A DNA stretch of 64,000 nucleotides from positions 186,001 to 250,000 of the forward strand of contig NZ_NWTI01000008.1 in the NCBI RefSeq assembly GCF_002531575.1. Reading direction: 5' to 3'. Position 1 is the stretch's first letter. Each line of letters opens with the position of its first letter. The notes under the pieces were generated by a model that searched no databases, had not been told where the DNA came from, and worked only from the letters and a program-made list of their open reading frames with translations. Of the stretch, positions 1 to 9,140 are shown one piece after another. Source of the DNA: Bradyrhizobium sp. Y36 (GTDB lineage: Bacteria > Pseudomonadota > Alphaproteobacteria > Rhizobiales > Xanthobacteraceae). The position numbers were made by a program, and so were the translations under genes.

Positions 1-490
1 CATCAAGCGTCGGCCCGTATGAAACACTGGGCGGCGAGGCCGCCCTTCAATCAGTTGCTGTTGGCCAGGCATGGCGCGAGCGCGCTCGCCTTGGGGGATC
101 ACGAACCGCTCCCCTGGGATCAAGGGACCGGGTAATGGGTTACATCGCTGTCAGAACCGCCCGGGCAAGTGGAGTGGTAACCCGAGACCGTTCCGCCGCC
201 GACGCTTGACCCGTTCCACCTCGCTGCCGCGCACCGCGCTGGCCTTAGAGGGAAATGGAAAACGCTGGAATTCCCAAACCTTGGGAGTTCCGGCGCTGCG
301 CCGGCAGGCTGAATGCGACACAACCGGAAATATCGGCCGTCAGCATTCCGTACATACGAGGAATGAGCCATCCGTGCAAGGGAGCGTCGCATGGCGGTCA
401 CAGTCAGAGAGTTTCGCGCTTCCGTCATTAAGGATCAATTAACCCTGTGGTTCTATTGCGTTAAAAGGGCTGCTCGGAGGCACGGAATCG
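1..490. other. Structured non-coding leader/intergenic region
   Basis: No convincing gene lies here; the open frames have poor composition and no family resemblance. The stretch holds several strong hairpins: a 7-bp stem with loop GAG at 29-45, an 11-bp stem (one G-T pair) with an ACC loop at 267-291, and a 6-bp stem with loop CTG at 290-304. In related Bradyrhizobium genomes the gene divergent from this amidase is usually RNase E, whose mRNA has a long structured leader. I infer that the region is that leader plus the divergent promoters. The RNase E gene itself is outside the window, so this is not proven. Confidence 0.45.
428..442. promoter_or_regulatory. CtrA-type box TTAA-N7-TTAA
   Basis: The sequence reads TTAAGGATCAATTAA, an exact match to the alphaproteobacterial CtrA consensus TTAA-N7-TTAA, 49 bp upstream of the amidase start. 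A further TTAA half-site lies at 461-464. CtrA controls cell-cycle and envelope genes, so a site in front of a cell-wall amidase is sensible. The match is seen directly; binding is inferred. Confidence 0.6.
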
Positions 491-1786
491 GTGGCGAGCC
501 GCACAAATCAACGGGTCTTGCTGGTATGCGCGCTGCTGTGCGCCGCGGCATTGCCATGGGCTGATTCATCGCGTCTGAAGGCGGCGGAAAGCGAGCTGCA
601 ACCCGCTGTTGCGGCGTCGAATTTTCCAATCGCTTCGGGCGCCCGGCTGGCCGGCGATGGCAAGCAGACCCGCTTCATTCTCGACCTCGATCAGGCCATC
701 ACTTTCCGCGCCGTCACGCTGGCCGACCCCTTTCGGGTGGTCGTTGACGTGCCGCAGCTCAGTTTTCAGCTGCCCGCCGGCACGGGGGCGGGAGGACGCG
801 GACTGGTGAAGGCCTTCCGCTACGGGCTCGTCATGCCCGGCGGCTCACGAATCGTGTTCGATCTGACGGGACCTGCCCGGATCGCCAAGTCCTACGTGCT
901 CGAGGCGGCCAACGGCCAGCCGGCCCGGCTTGTGCTGGAGCTGGAGGAGGTCGACCGAGCCGCCTTCGTGCAGTCGCTCGCACCCGAAAACCGCCCCGAG
1001 TTGCGGCCCACGATCGCCGAGGCGCAGCCTGCAACGGCTCCCGCCGCGACTGGCCCTGACACGGCGCAGCAGAAGGCCGATGGTCGCCCGGTGGTCGTGA
1101 TCGATCCCGGCCATGGCGGCATCGACAATGGCACGCAGTCGAGCGGGGAGAGCGAGAAGAACCTGGTGCTGGCCTTCGGGCTGGCGCTGCGCGACAAGCT
1201 TGAGAAGGCCGGCAAGTACCGCGTGGTCATGACCCGGGACGACGACACCTTCATTCCCCTCAATGACCGGACCAAGATCGCCCGCAATCTCAAGGCCGCC
1301 TTGTTTGTCTCGATTCACGCCGATGCGCTGCCGCGTGCCGAGGGCGACGCGCAAGGCGCGACCATCTATACGCTGTCCGACAAGGCCTCCGACGCCGAAG
1401 CCCAGCGGCTGGCGGACGCGGAAAACCGGGCGGATGCGATCGCCGGCTTCAACCTGGCGGAGGAACCGACCGACGTCGCGGACATCCTGATCGATCTGAC
1501 GCAGCGGGAAACCCGCACTTTTTCAAATCGTTTTGCCCGCCTCTTGATGGGGGAAATGAAGTCGACGGTGCGGATGCACAAGCATCCTCTGAAGTCGGCC
1601 GGCTTCCGGGTCCTGAAAGCGCCTGACGTGCCCTCGGTGCTGGTCGAGATCGGTTATGTCTCCAACAAGGGCGACCTCGAGCACCTCGTCTCCGAGGGCT
1701 GGCGGTCCAAGGCGGTGGGCTCGATGGCGCAGGCGATCGACGGGTTCCTGACCAAACGGATGGCCACCGCGGGATCGTCGAATTGA
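491..1786 (+). CDS. amiC: N-acetylmuramoyl-L-alanine amidase (AmiC type)
   Basis: Periplasmic zinc amidase that cuts the amide bond between N-acetylmuramate and the stem peptide during septum splitting. The 431-aa protein has a signal peptide (about residues 1-31), an AMIN targeting domain (about 45-150), a Pro/Ala/Thr-rich linker, and an Amidase_3 domain from about 195. Visible active-site elements are the PGHGG histidine (H208), the SIHADA histidine (H276) and the glutamate of VEIGYVSN (E386). The start is GTG, with GGAGG at 476-480. It lies directly upstream of a class A PBP, a common pairing in rhizobia, and has a CtrA box in its promoter. The stop codon sits in the first unit of a 22-bp tandem repeat. 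Confidence 0.95.
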   Translation: MASRTNQRVLLVCALLCAAALPWADSSRLKAAESELQPAVAASNFPIASGARLAGDGKQTRFILDLDQAITFRAVTLADPFRVVVDVPQLSFQLPAGTGAGGRGLVKAFRYGLVMPGGSRIVFDLTGPARIAKSYVLEAANGQPARLVLELEEVDRAAFVQSLAPENRPELRPTIAEAQPATAPAATGPDTAQQKADGRPVVVIDPGHGGIDNGTQSSGESEKNLVLAFGLALRDKLEKAGKYRVVMTRDDDTFIPLNDRTKIARNLKAALFVSIHADALPRAEGDAQGATIYTLSDKASDAEAQRLADAENRADAIAGFNLAEEPTDVADILIDLTQRETRTFSNRFARLLMGEMKSTVRMHKHPLKSAGFRVLKAPDVPSVLVEIGYVSNKGDLEHLVSEGWRSKAVGSMAQAIDGFLTKRMATAGSSN

Positions 1787-1881
1787 CGATCCGGGGATCG
1801 TCAATTGTCGACCCGGGGATCGTAAATGCACGACCCGGGGAACGTCGAATTGATGGCCCGGGGGGCTTCGAACTGAAAGGG
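1771..1881. repeat. 22-bp tandem repeat array, about 5 units
   Basis: Five adjacent units start at 1771, 1793, 1815, 1837 and 1860. All are 22 bp except the fourth (23 bp). They share a GGGGATCGTC...GACCC layout and diverge towards the right. Unit 1 contains an 8-bp inverted repeat (GGATCGTC/GACGATCC), and the junction of units 1 and 2 forms another (GACGATCC-GG-GGATCGTC). The array begins inside the last codons of the amidase and carries its TGA stop. The rest of 1787-2106 shows no gene. Confidence 0.85.
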
Positions 1882-2106
1882 TTTTTCCGTCTTGCCGTAA
1901 AAGCCCTAGTTTGGCCACAGCGGGCGCTTTATAAAAATGCGGCAGGGGGTTCCGGAATCGGCGAGAATCCCGTTCGGCACGCGTCTTAAGTCCGGCATCG
2001 ATGGTATTGTGTAAGCCGGTGAATTCGCGACGTGAGGTTGGCGCCAGTTTGAGGTGCCAAGGGACCGATACTGGGCTGATTCAGAGTTTGAACGGATAAA
2101 CACATA

Positions 2107-4620
2107 ATGCGCTTGCTGGTGCGGTTCATGGGCTTCCTGTTCGCCGCGGGAACGGTGGTGTTCCTTGTCGGTGTCGGAGCCGTGGCAGGCTTGATCTGGC
2201 ATTTCTCCAAGGACTTGCCGGACTACTCTCAGCTCCAGGATTACGAGCCGCCGGTCATGACCCGCGTGCACGCGGTCGACGGTTCGCTGGTCGGTGAATA
2301 CGCCAAGGAGCGGCGGCTCTATCTGCCGATCCAGGCGGTGCCCAAGCTCGTGATCAACGCGTTCCTGGCAGCCGAGGACAAGAATTTCTACGAGCATGGC
2401 GGCATCGACTACACCGGCATGGCGCGCGCCGGTTTGGTTTATCTGCAGAACTACGGCTCCAACCGCCGTCCGCAGGGTGCGTCCACGATCACCCAGCAGG
2501 TCGCCAAGAATTTCCTTCTCACCAACGAGGTCTCGTTCGCCCGCAAGATCAAGGAAGCCTTGCTGGCGATGCGTATCGAGAAGACCTATTCGAAGGACAA
2601 GATTCTCGAGCTGTATCTGAACGAGATCTATCTCGGTCTCGGCGCCTACGGCATCGCGGCGGCCTCGCTGGTCTATTTCGACAAATCGGTGAACGAGCTG
2701 ACGGTCGCTGAGGCGTCCTATCTGGCCGCGCTGCCGAAGATGCCGGCGACGCTGCATCCGGTGCGCAATCGCGACCGCGCCATCGAGCGCCGCAACTACG
2801 TGATCGACCGCCTCCTGGAGAACGGCTGGATCAAGCAGGCCGACGCCGACAAGGCGCGCAAGGAGCCGCTGGCCGTCACCAGCCGGTCCAATGGCGCCCA
2901 CACCTTCGCCGGCGAATATTTCGCCGAGGAAGTTCGCCGCGACATCTTCGAGCGCTACGGCGAGAAGAAGCTGTACGAGGGCGGTCTCTCGGTCCGCACC
3001 ACGCTCGATCCGAAGATCCAGGTCATGGCGCGCAAGGCGATGGTCACGGGGCTCGTGAACTATGACGAGCAGCAAGGCTATCGCGGCGCCATGAGCAAGC
3101 TCGATGTGTCGGGCGATTGGGGCGTCAAGCTGGCCGAGATCAAGTCGCTCTCCGACATCTCGCCATGGCGCATGGCGGTGGTGCTGGAGACCAGCGACCA
3201 GTCGGCGCGCATCGGCTTCCAGCCGAGCCGCGAGCTCGGTGGCGCCGTGAGCAAGCAGCGCGAGACCGGCATCGTCACGGTTGACGGCGTGCGCTGGGCG
3301 AGGGCGGCCCAGGGCAATGCCAAGGGCAAGACCCCGACCTCCGTGGCGCAGGTGCTGCAGCCCGGCGACGTGATCTATGCCGATCCCCTCTACTCCAAGG
3401 AGGGACAGCCGGTTGAAGGCCAGTACCGCCTGCGTCAGATCCCCGAAGTGTCCGGCGCGATGGTGGCGATGGATCCCTGGACCGGCCGCGTGCTTGCGAT
3501 GGTCGGCGGCTTCTCGTTCGACCAGAGCCAGTTCAACCGCGCCACGCAGGCGTACCGGCAGCCGGGATCGTCGTTCAAGCCGATCGTCTATTCGGCGGCG
3601 CTCGACAACGGCTATACGCCTTCGACCGTCGTGCTCGATGCTCCCATCGAAATCGATCAAGGCCAGGGCGCCGGCGTGTGGCGGCCGGAAAACTTCTCCT
3701 CGGGCAAGTTCCAGGGACCGGTGACGCTGCGCAACGCACTGCGGCAATCCCTCAACACGGTGACGGTGCGCCTCGCGCAGGACATCGGCATGCCCCTGAT
3801 CGGCGAATATGCCCGCCGTTTCGGCGTCTATGACGAGCTGCCGAACTATCTCTCCTACGCACTCGGCGCCGGCGAGACGACGGCGATGCGCATGGTCACG
3901 GCCTATTCGATGCTCGCCAATGGCGGCCGCCGGGTGAAGCCGACCCTGATCGACCGCATCCAGGACCGCTACGGCCACACCATCTTCAAGCATGACCAGC
4001 GCGAATGCCGCGGCTGCGATGCGCCCGGCGGCTGGAAGAACCAGCCCGAGCCGCAGCTGATCGATCGCCGCGAGCAGGTGCTGGACTCCATGACCGCCTA
4101 CCAGATCACCGAGCTGATGGAAGGCGTGGTCCAGGCCGGTACCGCGACCGTGGTCAAGGAGGTCGGCAAGCCTGTCGCCGGCAAGACCGGCACCACCAAC
4201 GAGGCCAAGGACGCCTGGTTCGTCGGCTTCTCGCCCGACGTCGCCGTCGCCATCTATATGGGCTACGACAAACCGCGTCCGCTGGGTAAGGGCAATGCCG
4301 CAACCGGCGGCCATCTGGCGGCGCCCATCGCGCGCGATTTCCTCAAGCTCGCGCTTGCCGACAAGCCTGCGGTTCCGTTCAAGGTGCCGGCCGGCATCAA
4401 GCTCGTCCGCGTTGTCTCCAAGACCGGCATGCGCGCAGGTCCCGGCGAGACCGGCGGTACCATCCTCGAAGCCTTCAAGCCGGGCACGGCGCCGCCGGAC
4501 AATTATTCGGTCATTGGTGTCGCCGACGCCGACGGCCGCGGTGGCGGCATGCCGGCCTCACAGCAGCAGCAGCCGGATTCCGGCTTCTTCATGCGGCCGG
4601 GCACCGGTGGGCTGTACTAA
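2107..4620 (+). CDS. mrcA: Penicillin-binding protein 1A (bifunctional transglycosylase/transpeptidase)
   Basis: Class A PBP that polymerises and cross-links peptidoglycan. The 837-aa protein has a cytoplasmic stub and one membrane helix (about residues 5-31), then a GT51 glycosyltransferase domain with the AAEDKNFYEHGG motif (catalytic E90) and the STITQQ motif. An OB-like insert follows, then a transpeptidase domain with SSFK (S488), SLN near 556 and KTGT at 693-696. The low-complexity tail contains QQQQ. Length and motif order are normal for PBP1A. It follows the amidase after 320 bp and precedes prfB, so the segment is a cell-wall cluster with a housekeeping translation gene behind it. 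Confidence 0.97.
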   Translation: MRLLVRFMGFLFAAGTVVFLVGVGAVAGLIWHFSKDLPDYSQLQDYEPPVMTRVHAVDGSLVGEYAKERRLYLPIQAVPKLVINAFLAAEDKNFYEHGGIDYTGMARAGLVYLQNYGSNRRPQGASTITQQVAKNFLLTNEVSFARKIKEALLAMRIEKTYSKDKILELYLNEIYLGLGAYGIAAASLVYFDKSVNELTVAEASYLAALPKMPATLHPVRNRDRAIERRNYVIDRLLENGWIKQADADKARKEPLAVTSRSNGAHTFAGEYFAEEVRRDIFERYGEKKLYEGGLSVRTTLDPKIQVMARKAMVTGLVNYDEQQGYRGAMSKLDVSGDWGVKLAEIKSLSDISPWRMAVVLETSDQSARIGFQPSRELGGAVSKQRETGIVTVDGVRWARAAQGNAKGKTPTSVAQVLQPGDVIYADPLYSKEGQPVEGQYRLRQIPEVSGAMVAMDPWTGRVLAMVGGFSFDQSQFNRATQAYRQPGSSFKPIVYSAALDNGYTPSTVVLDAPIEIDQGQGAGVWRPENFSSGKFQGPVTLRNALRQSLNTVTVRLAQDIGMPLIGEYARRFGVYDELPNYLSYALGAGETTAMRMVTAYSMLANGGRRVKPTLIDRIQDRYGHTIFKHDQRECRGCDAPGGWKNQPEPQLIDRREQVLDSMTAYQITELMEGVVQAGTATVVKEVGKPVAGKTGTTNEAKDAWFVGFSPDVAVAIYMGYDKPRPLGKGNAATGGHLAAPIARDFLKLALADKPAVPFKVPAGIKLVRVVSKTGMRAGPGETGGTILEAFKPGTAPPDNYSVIGVADADGRGGGMPASQQQQPDSGFFMRPGTGGLY

Positions 4621-4731
4621 GGCTTAGGACAAGACGGACGTTCGCGGTTCCGGCGGTTGCGCTTTGCAGCCGCCGCCGCTACATCCCCAGCTCAATTGGA
4701 TGCGGGCCCGATCCCGCGATATGAGAACGAC

Positions 4732-5863
4732 ATGCGCGCCGAAATCGAACGGTTGGTAGAAGAGATCAAGCAGTCAGTCGGGCTGCTGAGGAGGCATCTT
4801 TGACGTCGAGAAATCGACGGCGCGCCTCGCCGAGCTGAACAAGCTCGCAGAAGATCCCAACCTCTGGAACGATCCCCAGAAGGCCCAGAAGCTGATGCAG
4901 GAGCGCACCTCGCTCGAGGATTCGCTGTCGGGCATCGGCAAGGTCGAGCAGGAACTCGAAGACGATATTGGCATGATCGAGCTCGGCGAGGCCGAGGGCG
5001 ATGACGGCGTCGTAGCCGAAGCCGAAGCTGCGCTGAAGAACCTGAAGAAGGAAGTCGCGCGGCGCGAGCTCGAGGCGCTGCTGTCGGGCGAGGCCGACCG
5101 CTTCGATTCCTATCTCGAAGTCCACGCCGGCGCGGGCGGCACCGAGAGCCAGGACTGGGCGCAGATGCTGCTGCGCATGTACACGCGCTGGGCCGAAACG
5201 CACGGCTTCAAGGTCGAGTATCTCGAAGAGTCCGAGGGCGAAGAGGCCGGCATCAAGTCGGCGACCATCCAGGTCTCCGGCCACAACGCCTATGGCTGGC
5301 TGAAGACCGAAGCCGGCGTACATCGCCTGGTGCGCATCTCGCCGTTCGATTCCAACGCGCGACGCCACACCTCGTTCTCGAGCGTGCAGGTGTTTCCGGT
5401 CATCGACGACAGCATCAAGATCGACATCAAGGAATCCGACGTCCGCGTCGACACCATGCGGTCCGGCGGCGCCGGCGGCCAGCACGTCAACAAGACCGAA
5501 TCCGCGGTGCGCCTGACGCATATTCCGACCGGCGTTGCAGTGGTCTGTCAGGCCGGCCGCTCCCAGCACAAGAACCGGGCGCAGGCCTGGGACATGTTGC
5601 GCGCGCGCCTTTACGAGATCGAGCTGAAGAAGCGCGAGGAAAAGGCCGCCGCCGACCAGGCCGCCAAGACCGACATCGGCTGGGGCCACCAGATCCGCTC
5701 CTACGTGCTGCAACCCTATCAGATGGTGAAAGACCTGCGCACGGGCGTGCAGACTTCCGACACGGCAGGGGTGCTGAACGGCGAGCTCGACGATTTCATG
5801 GCCGCGACGCTGGCGCAGCGCGCCTTCGGCACCACCGGTGCCGACATCGAGGACGTGGACTGA
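4732..5863 (+). CDS. prfB: Peptide chain release factor 2, programmed +1 frameshift
   Basis: RF2 ends translation at UGA and UAA. The gene is read in two frames: 23 codons from ATG 4732 to CTT at 4798-4800, an in-frame TGA at 4801-4803, then reading resumes one base later at GAC 4802. The joined product is about 376 aa. Motifs sit where the family expects: stop-codon-recognition SPF at residues 203-205 and peptidyl-hydrolase GGQ at 248-250. An ATG lies later, at 4895, in the downstream frame, but starting there would lose the first helices. The downstream gene follows after 2 bp, so the two are probably cotranscribed. Confidence 0.97.
4788..4804 (+). promoter_or_regulatory. prfB +1 recoding site
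   Basis: GAGGAGG at 4788-4794, a three-base spacer CAT, the slippery codon CTT, and the stop TGA followed by C. This is the classical RF2 autoregulatory layout: an internal Shine-Dalgarno 3 nt before CUU-UGA-C. Low RF2 lets the ribosome slip +1 and make more RF2. Confidence 0.95.
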
Positions 5864-5865
5864 TC

Positions 5866-6744
5866 ATGCCCCGCGTCGCCTTCATCGGGCTTGGACGGAT
5901 GGGTCACGGAATGGCCGGCCGTTATCTCGATGCCGGCTTCACGGTGACGCTGTGGAATCGCAGCAAGGCAAAAGCGGAAGACCTGATCGCGCGTGGCGCG
6001 CTGTGGGCGACTTCGCCGGAGGACGCCGCGATCGACGCTGATGCGGTCGTGACCATGGTGGCCGATGACGAGGCTTCGCGCGCGGTCTGGCTGGGGTCGG
6101 AGGGCGCGGCCAAGACCGCCAAGGCCGGCACCATCGCCATCGAGTGCTCCACTGTCTCCTATGACCACGCGCGCGAGATGAGCCGCGAGCTCAATGCGCG
6201 CGGGCTGATCTATATCGACTGCCCCGTGACGGGGTTGCCCGATGCGGCGGCCGCAGGAAAGCTGACGCTGCTGGTCGGCGCCGATGCCGCCGACCTCGAA
6301 CGCGCGCGGCCTTATCTCGAACCGATCGGCTCGACCATCCGCCATTTCGGCGCGGTCGGCTCCGGCACCGTCTACAAGCTCATCAACAATCTGATGGGCG
6401 CGATCCAGATCGCCGGCCTCGCCGAAGGCCTTGCGATCGCCGAGCAGGCCGGGCTCGACATGAACCTGGTCCTGGACTCGATCCAGGCGGGCGTCGCCGC
6501 CAGCCCGCAGGTAGCGCGCCACTCCAAGCGCATGGTCGCCCGCGATTTCTCCGGCGCGACCTTCACCGCGGCGCTGCGGCACAAGGATGCCGCCTACGCC
6601 GTCAAGCTCGCCGAGAGCCTCCTGGCCGACAAGCCGCTGGTCGCGCGCGCGGCGGTCGAGGCCTACGCGCAGGCGAAAGCGGCGATGCCGGATGACGACG
6701 AAGGCAGGATGATCGAGCTGGTGTCGCGGCCGAAGAGGCCGTAG
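5866..6744 (+). CDS. NAD(P)-dependent beta-hydroxyacid dehydrogenase (3-hydroxyisobutyrate dehydrogenase family)
   Basis: The 292-aa protein has an N-terminal Rossmann fold with GLGRMGHGMA at residues 7-16 and a substrate-binding segment DCPVTGLP near 121. The catalytic lysine lies in GSGTVYKLINNLMG (about residue 170). This is the family of 3-hydroxyisobutyrate, tartronate semialdehyde and 6-phosphogluconate-like dehydrogenases. Substrate cannot be told from sequence, and no valine-degradation or glyoxylate genes are adjacent. It starts 2 bp after the prfB stop, so translation is probably coupled. Confidence 0.85.
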   Translation: MPRVAFIGLGRMGHGMAGRYLDAGFTVTLWNRSKAKAEDLIARGALWATSPEDAAIDADAVVTMVADDEASRAVWLGSEGAAKTAKAGTIAIECSTVSYDHAREMSRELNARGLIYIDCPVTGLPDAAAAGKLTLLVGADAADLERARPYLEPIGSTIRHFGAVGSGTVYKLINNLMGAIQIAGLAEGLAIAEQAGLDMNLVLDSIQAGVAASPQVARHSKRMVARDFSGATFTAALRHKDAAYAVKLAESLLADKPLVARAAVEAYAQAKAAMPDDDEGRMIELVSRPKRP

Positions 6745-6886
6745 CTGATCGCATCCGAGTTGATGCGGGTGGTTCGCCTGGCTGTGTCCGAACATCGGCT
6801 TTGCAAACCTCCATTTCATCGGAATTCGGGTGGCGCTTTCGATCGCGTCGTTCTAGGCGGGCAGACTTGGCCGCCTGGTGAGACAC

Positions 6887-7798
6887 ATGCCTGCGAACGA
6901 CAATCGGATCGACGCGCGAGACTGGTCGCTGCTCGCCGTGCTCTCGGTCCTCTGGGGCGGCTCGTTCTTCTTCAACGGCGCGGCCTTGCGCGAATTGCCG
7001 CCGCTGACGCTGGTTTTTCTGCGCGTCGCGCTTGGCGCGGCGATGCTGCTGCCGCTGCTGCGTATGCAGGGGATCGGCTTTCCCAGGGGGATAGCCGGCT
7101 GGAAGCCGTTCGTCGTCATCGGGCTGCTCAACAATGTCGTCCCGTTCTCGCTGATCGTCATCGGGCAGACCTTCATTCCGAGCGGGCTCGCATCGATCCT
7201 GAATGCGACGACGCCGCTGTTCACCGTGCTGGTGATGACGGCAGCGGGTGAAGAAGCGTTGCAGATGCGGCGCTTGGTCGGGGTGGTTCTGGGTGTCGCC
7301 GGCGTGGTCATCCTCCGCGGATGGGGTATCGAGACGCGGCCGGGGCAGGGGCTCGGCATCCTGCTCTGCCTCGGCGGCGCGCTGAGTTACGGCTTTGCGG
7401 CGCTTGCCGCGCGGCGGCTGCTGAAGGACTCGCCACCCCTTGGCACGGCGGCGTTTCAATTGATGGCGTCGACGGTGATGATGGCGGTCATCGCCGGCCT
7501 GGCGGAGCAGCCATGGCGTCTTGCAGCGCCAGGCGTTGCGACATGGTCCGCGGTGCTCGGGCTTGCCGCCTTGTCGACGGCGCTTGCCTACATCGTCTTC
7601 TTTCAGATTCTGCGACGCTCGGGCGCGAGCAATGTCATGCTGGTGACGCTGCTCATTCCTGTCACCGCCATCCTGTTGGGGTGGCTGGTGCTGGGCGAGC
7701 CGATCTCCGCGCGTGAGATCGCGGGCGCGCTGGTCATCGGCAGCGCGTTGCTCGTCATCGACGGGCGCGCCATGCAACTGCTGCGGCGCAGCGCATAG
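6887..7798 (+). CDS. EamA/DMT-family transporter
   Basis: Inner-membrane exporter of the drug/metabolite superfamily, with ten predicted helices in two EamA repeats. The first repeat starts with WSLLAVLSVLWGGSFFFNG and the second near GLGILLCLGGALSYGFAALA. Substrates in the family include amino acids and other metabolites; this one is unknown. I chose ATG 6887; an in-frame GTG at 6878 adds only three residues. It stands alone, about 140 bp after the dehydrogenase gene. Confidence 0.88.
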   Translation: MPANDNRIDARDWSLLAVLSVLWGGSFFFNGAALRELPPLTLVFLRVALGAAMLLPLLRMQGIGFPRGIAGWKPFVVIGLLNNVVPFSLIVIGQTFIPSGLASILNATTPLFTVLVMTAAGEEALQMRRLVGVVLGVAGVVILRGWGIETRPGQGLGILLCLGGALSYGFAALAARRLLKDSPPLGTAAFQLMASTVMMAVIAGLAEQPWRLAAPGVATWSAVLGLAALSTALAYIVFFQILRRSGASNVMLVTLLIPVTAILLGWLVLGEPISAREIAGALVIGSALLVIDGRAMQLLRRSA

Positions 7799-7904
7799 TT
7801 CCAACTCATTCGTTTCATCTTACGGAAAATCGCGGCGCTTGCCAGCGGCATGCTCGCTTGCGACACTCTCGACAAAACAAGACTACAAAATAGGGGAGAG
7901 AACG

Positions 7905-9140
7905 ATGCCGGGTCGTCGCGAAAACCTTGCTGCCCTCGCCATGCTTGCTGCCGGAGTGCTCGCCACGACACCGGCCTCGGCGCAGAAGAAATACGACCCC
8001 GGCGCCAGCGATACCGATATCAAGATCGGCAACATCATGCCCTACAGCGGACCGGCGTCCTCCTACGGCGTGATCGGCAAGACCGAGGCCGCCTATTTCA
8101 AGATGATCAACGAGCAGGGCGGCATCAACGGGCGCAAAATCAACTTCATCAGCTATGACGACGCCTATTCGCCGCCGAAGGCGATCGAGCAGGCGCGCAA
8201 GCTGGTGGAGAGCGACGAGGTGCTGTTGATCTTCCAGCCGCTCGGCACGCCCTCGAACTCCGCGATCATGAAATACATGAATGCGAAGAAGGTGCCACAA
8301 TTGTTCGTCGCCTCCGGCGGCACCAAGTTCGGCGATCCCAAGAATTTTCCGTGGACCATGGGCTTTCAGCCCAACTACCAGAGCGAAGGGCGGATCTACG
8401 CGAAATACATCCGCGACAAATTTCCGAACGGCAAGATTGCGGTGTTCTGGCAGAACGACGACGCCGGCAAGGATCAGTTCAAGGGCCTGAAGGATGGGCT
8501 CGACGACAAGGTGGGCATGATCATCGCCGACAAATCCTACGAGGTCAGCGATCCCTCGATCGACTCGCAGATCGTCGCACTGCACGATTCCGGCGCCGAC
8601 ATCTTCTTTTCGTGGGCCGCACCGAAAGGCTCGGCACAGGCCATCCGCAAAGTGGGCGAGCTCGGCTGGAAGCCGAAATTCTTCCTGGCCAACACCGCGA
8701 CCTCGGTCGCCTCGGTGCTCAAGCCCGCCGGGCTCGATTATTCCAAGGACATCATCTCGACTGCCTATCTGAAGGATCCCACCGATCCGACCTGGGACAA
8801 GGACCCTGCCGTGGTGAAATGGCGGGAGTTCATGGACAAGTATTACCCCGACGGCGACAAGGCCAACGCCAACAACATCTACGGCTACGTGCAGGCCGAA
8901 GCGATGTCACAAGTCTTGAAGCAGTGCGGCGACAATCTCACACGCGAGAACGTCATGAAGCAGGCGGCCAACCTGAAAGACTTCCACACCGACCTGATGC
9001 TGCCCGGTATCATGGTCAATACGTCAACGGACGACTATTTTCCGATCGAGCAGATGCAACTGATGCGCTTCAACGGGCAGGCCTGGGAGCTATTCGGCGA
9101 CGTCATCACCGGAGAAGTCGGCCACGAGCGCAGCCAGTAG
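7905..9140 (+). CDS. ABC transporter substrate-binding protein (branched-chain amino acid type)
   Basis: Periplasmic binding protein of 411 aa with a signal peptide ending in TPASAQ. The mature part has the Peripla_BP_6 fold (IKIGNIMPYSGPASSYG... INEQGGINGRKI). The family binds branched-chain amino acids, amides or aromatic acids and hands them to LivHMGF-type permeases. The start is ATG 7905 behind GGGGAGAG at 7893-7900; the reading frame is open further upstream but without a signal peptide. No permease or ATPase genes are adjacent, so it is an orphan SBP. It converges on the next gene with no spacing. Confidence 0.9.
   Translation: MPGRRENLAALAMLAAGVLATTPASAQKKYDPGASDTDIKIGNIMPYSGPASSYGVIGKTEAAYFKMINEQGGINGRKINFISYDDAYSPPKAIEQARKLVESDEVLLIFQPLGTPSNSAIMKYMNAKKVPQLFVASGGTKFGDPKNFPWTMGFQPNYQSEGRIYAKYIRDKFPNGKIAVFWQNDDAGKDQFKGLKDGLDDKVGMIIADKSYEVSDPSIDSQIVALHDSGADIFFSWAAPKGSAQAIRKVGELGWKPKFFLANTATSVASVLKPAGLDYSKDIISTAYLKDPTDPTWDKDPAVVKWREFMDKYYPDGDKANANNIYGYVQAEAMSQVLKQCGDNLTRENVMKQAANLKDFHTDLMLPGIMVNTSTDDYFPIEQMQLMRFNGQAWELFGDVITGEVGHERSQ

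Noticed and set aside
71..442. 123-codon frame in the left leader
   Set aside because: Arg/Ser/Pro-rich with no signal or domain, and it crosses three hairpins; better read as non-coding.
1906..4314. 802-codon open frame on the minus strand, antisense to the penicillin-binding protein gene
   Set aside because: It is the high-GC shadow of mrcA: Arg/His/Ala-rich with no family motif, while the plus strand shows all PBP1A motifs.
4766..5713. 315-codon minus-strand frame over prfB
   Set aside because: It is antisense to a gene with all RF2 motifs and has no recognisable domain.
6602..7804. 400-codon minus-strand frame
   Set aside because: Very rich in His, Arg, Gln and Asp, antisense to a dehydrogenase end and to a transporter gene.
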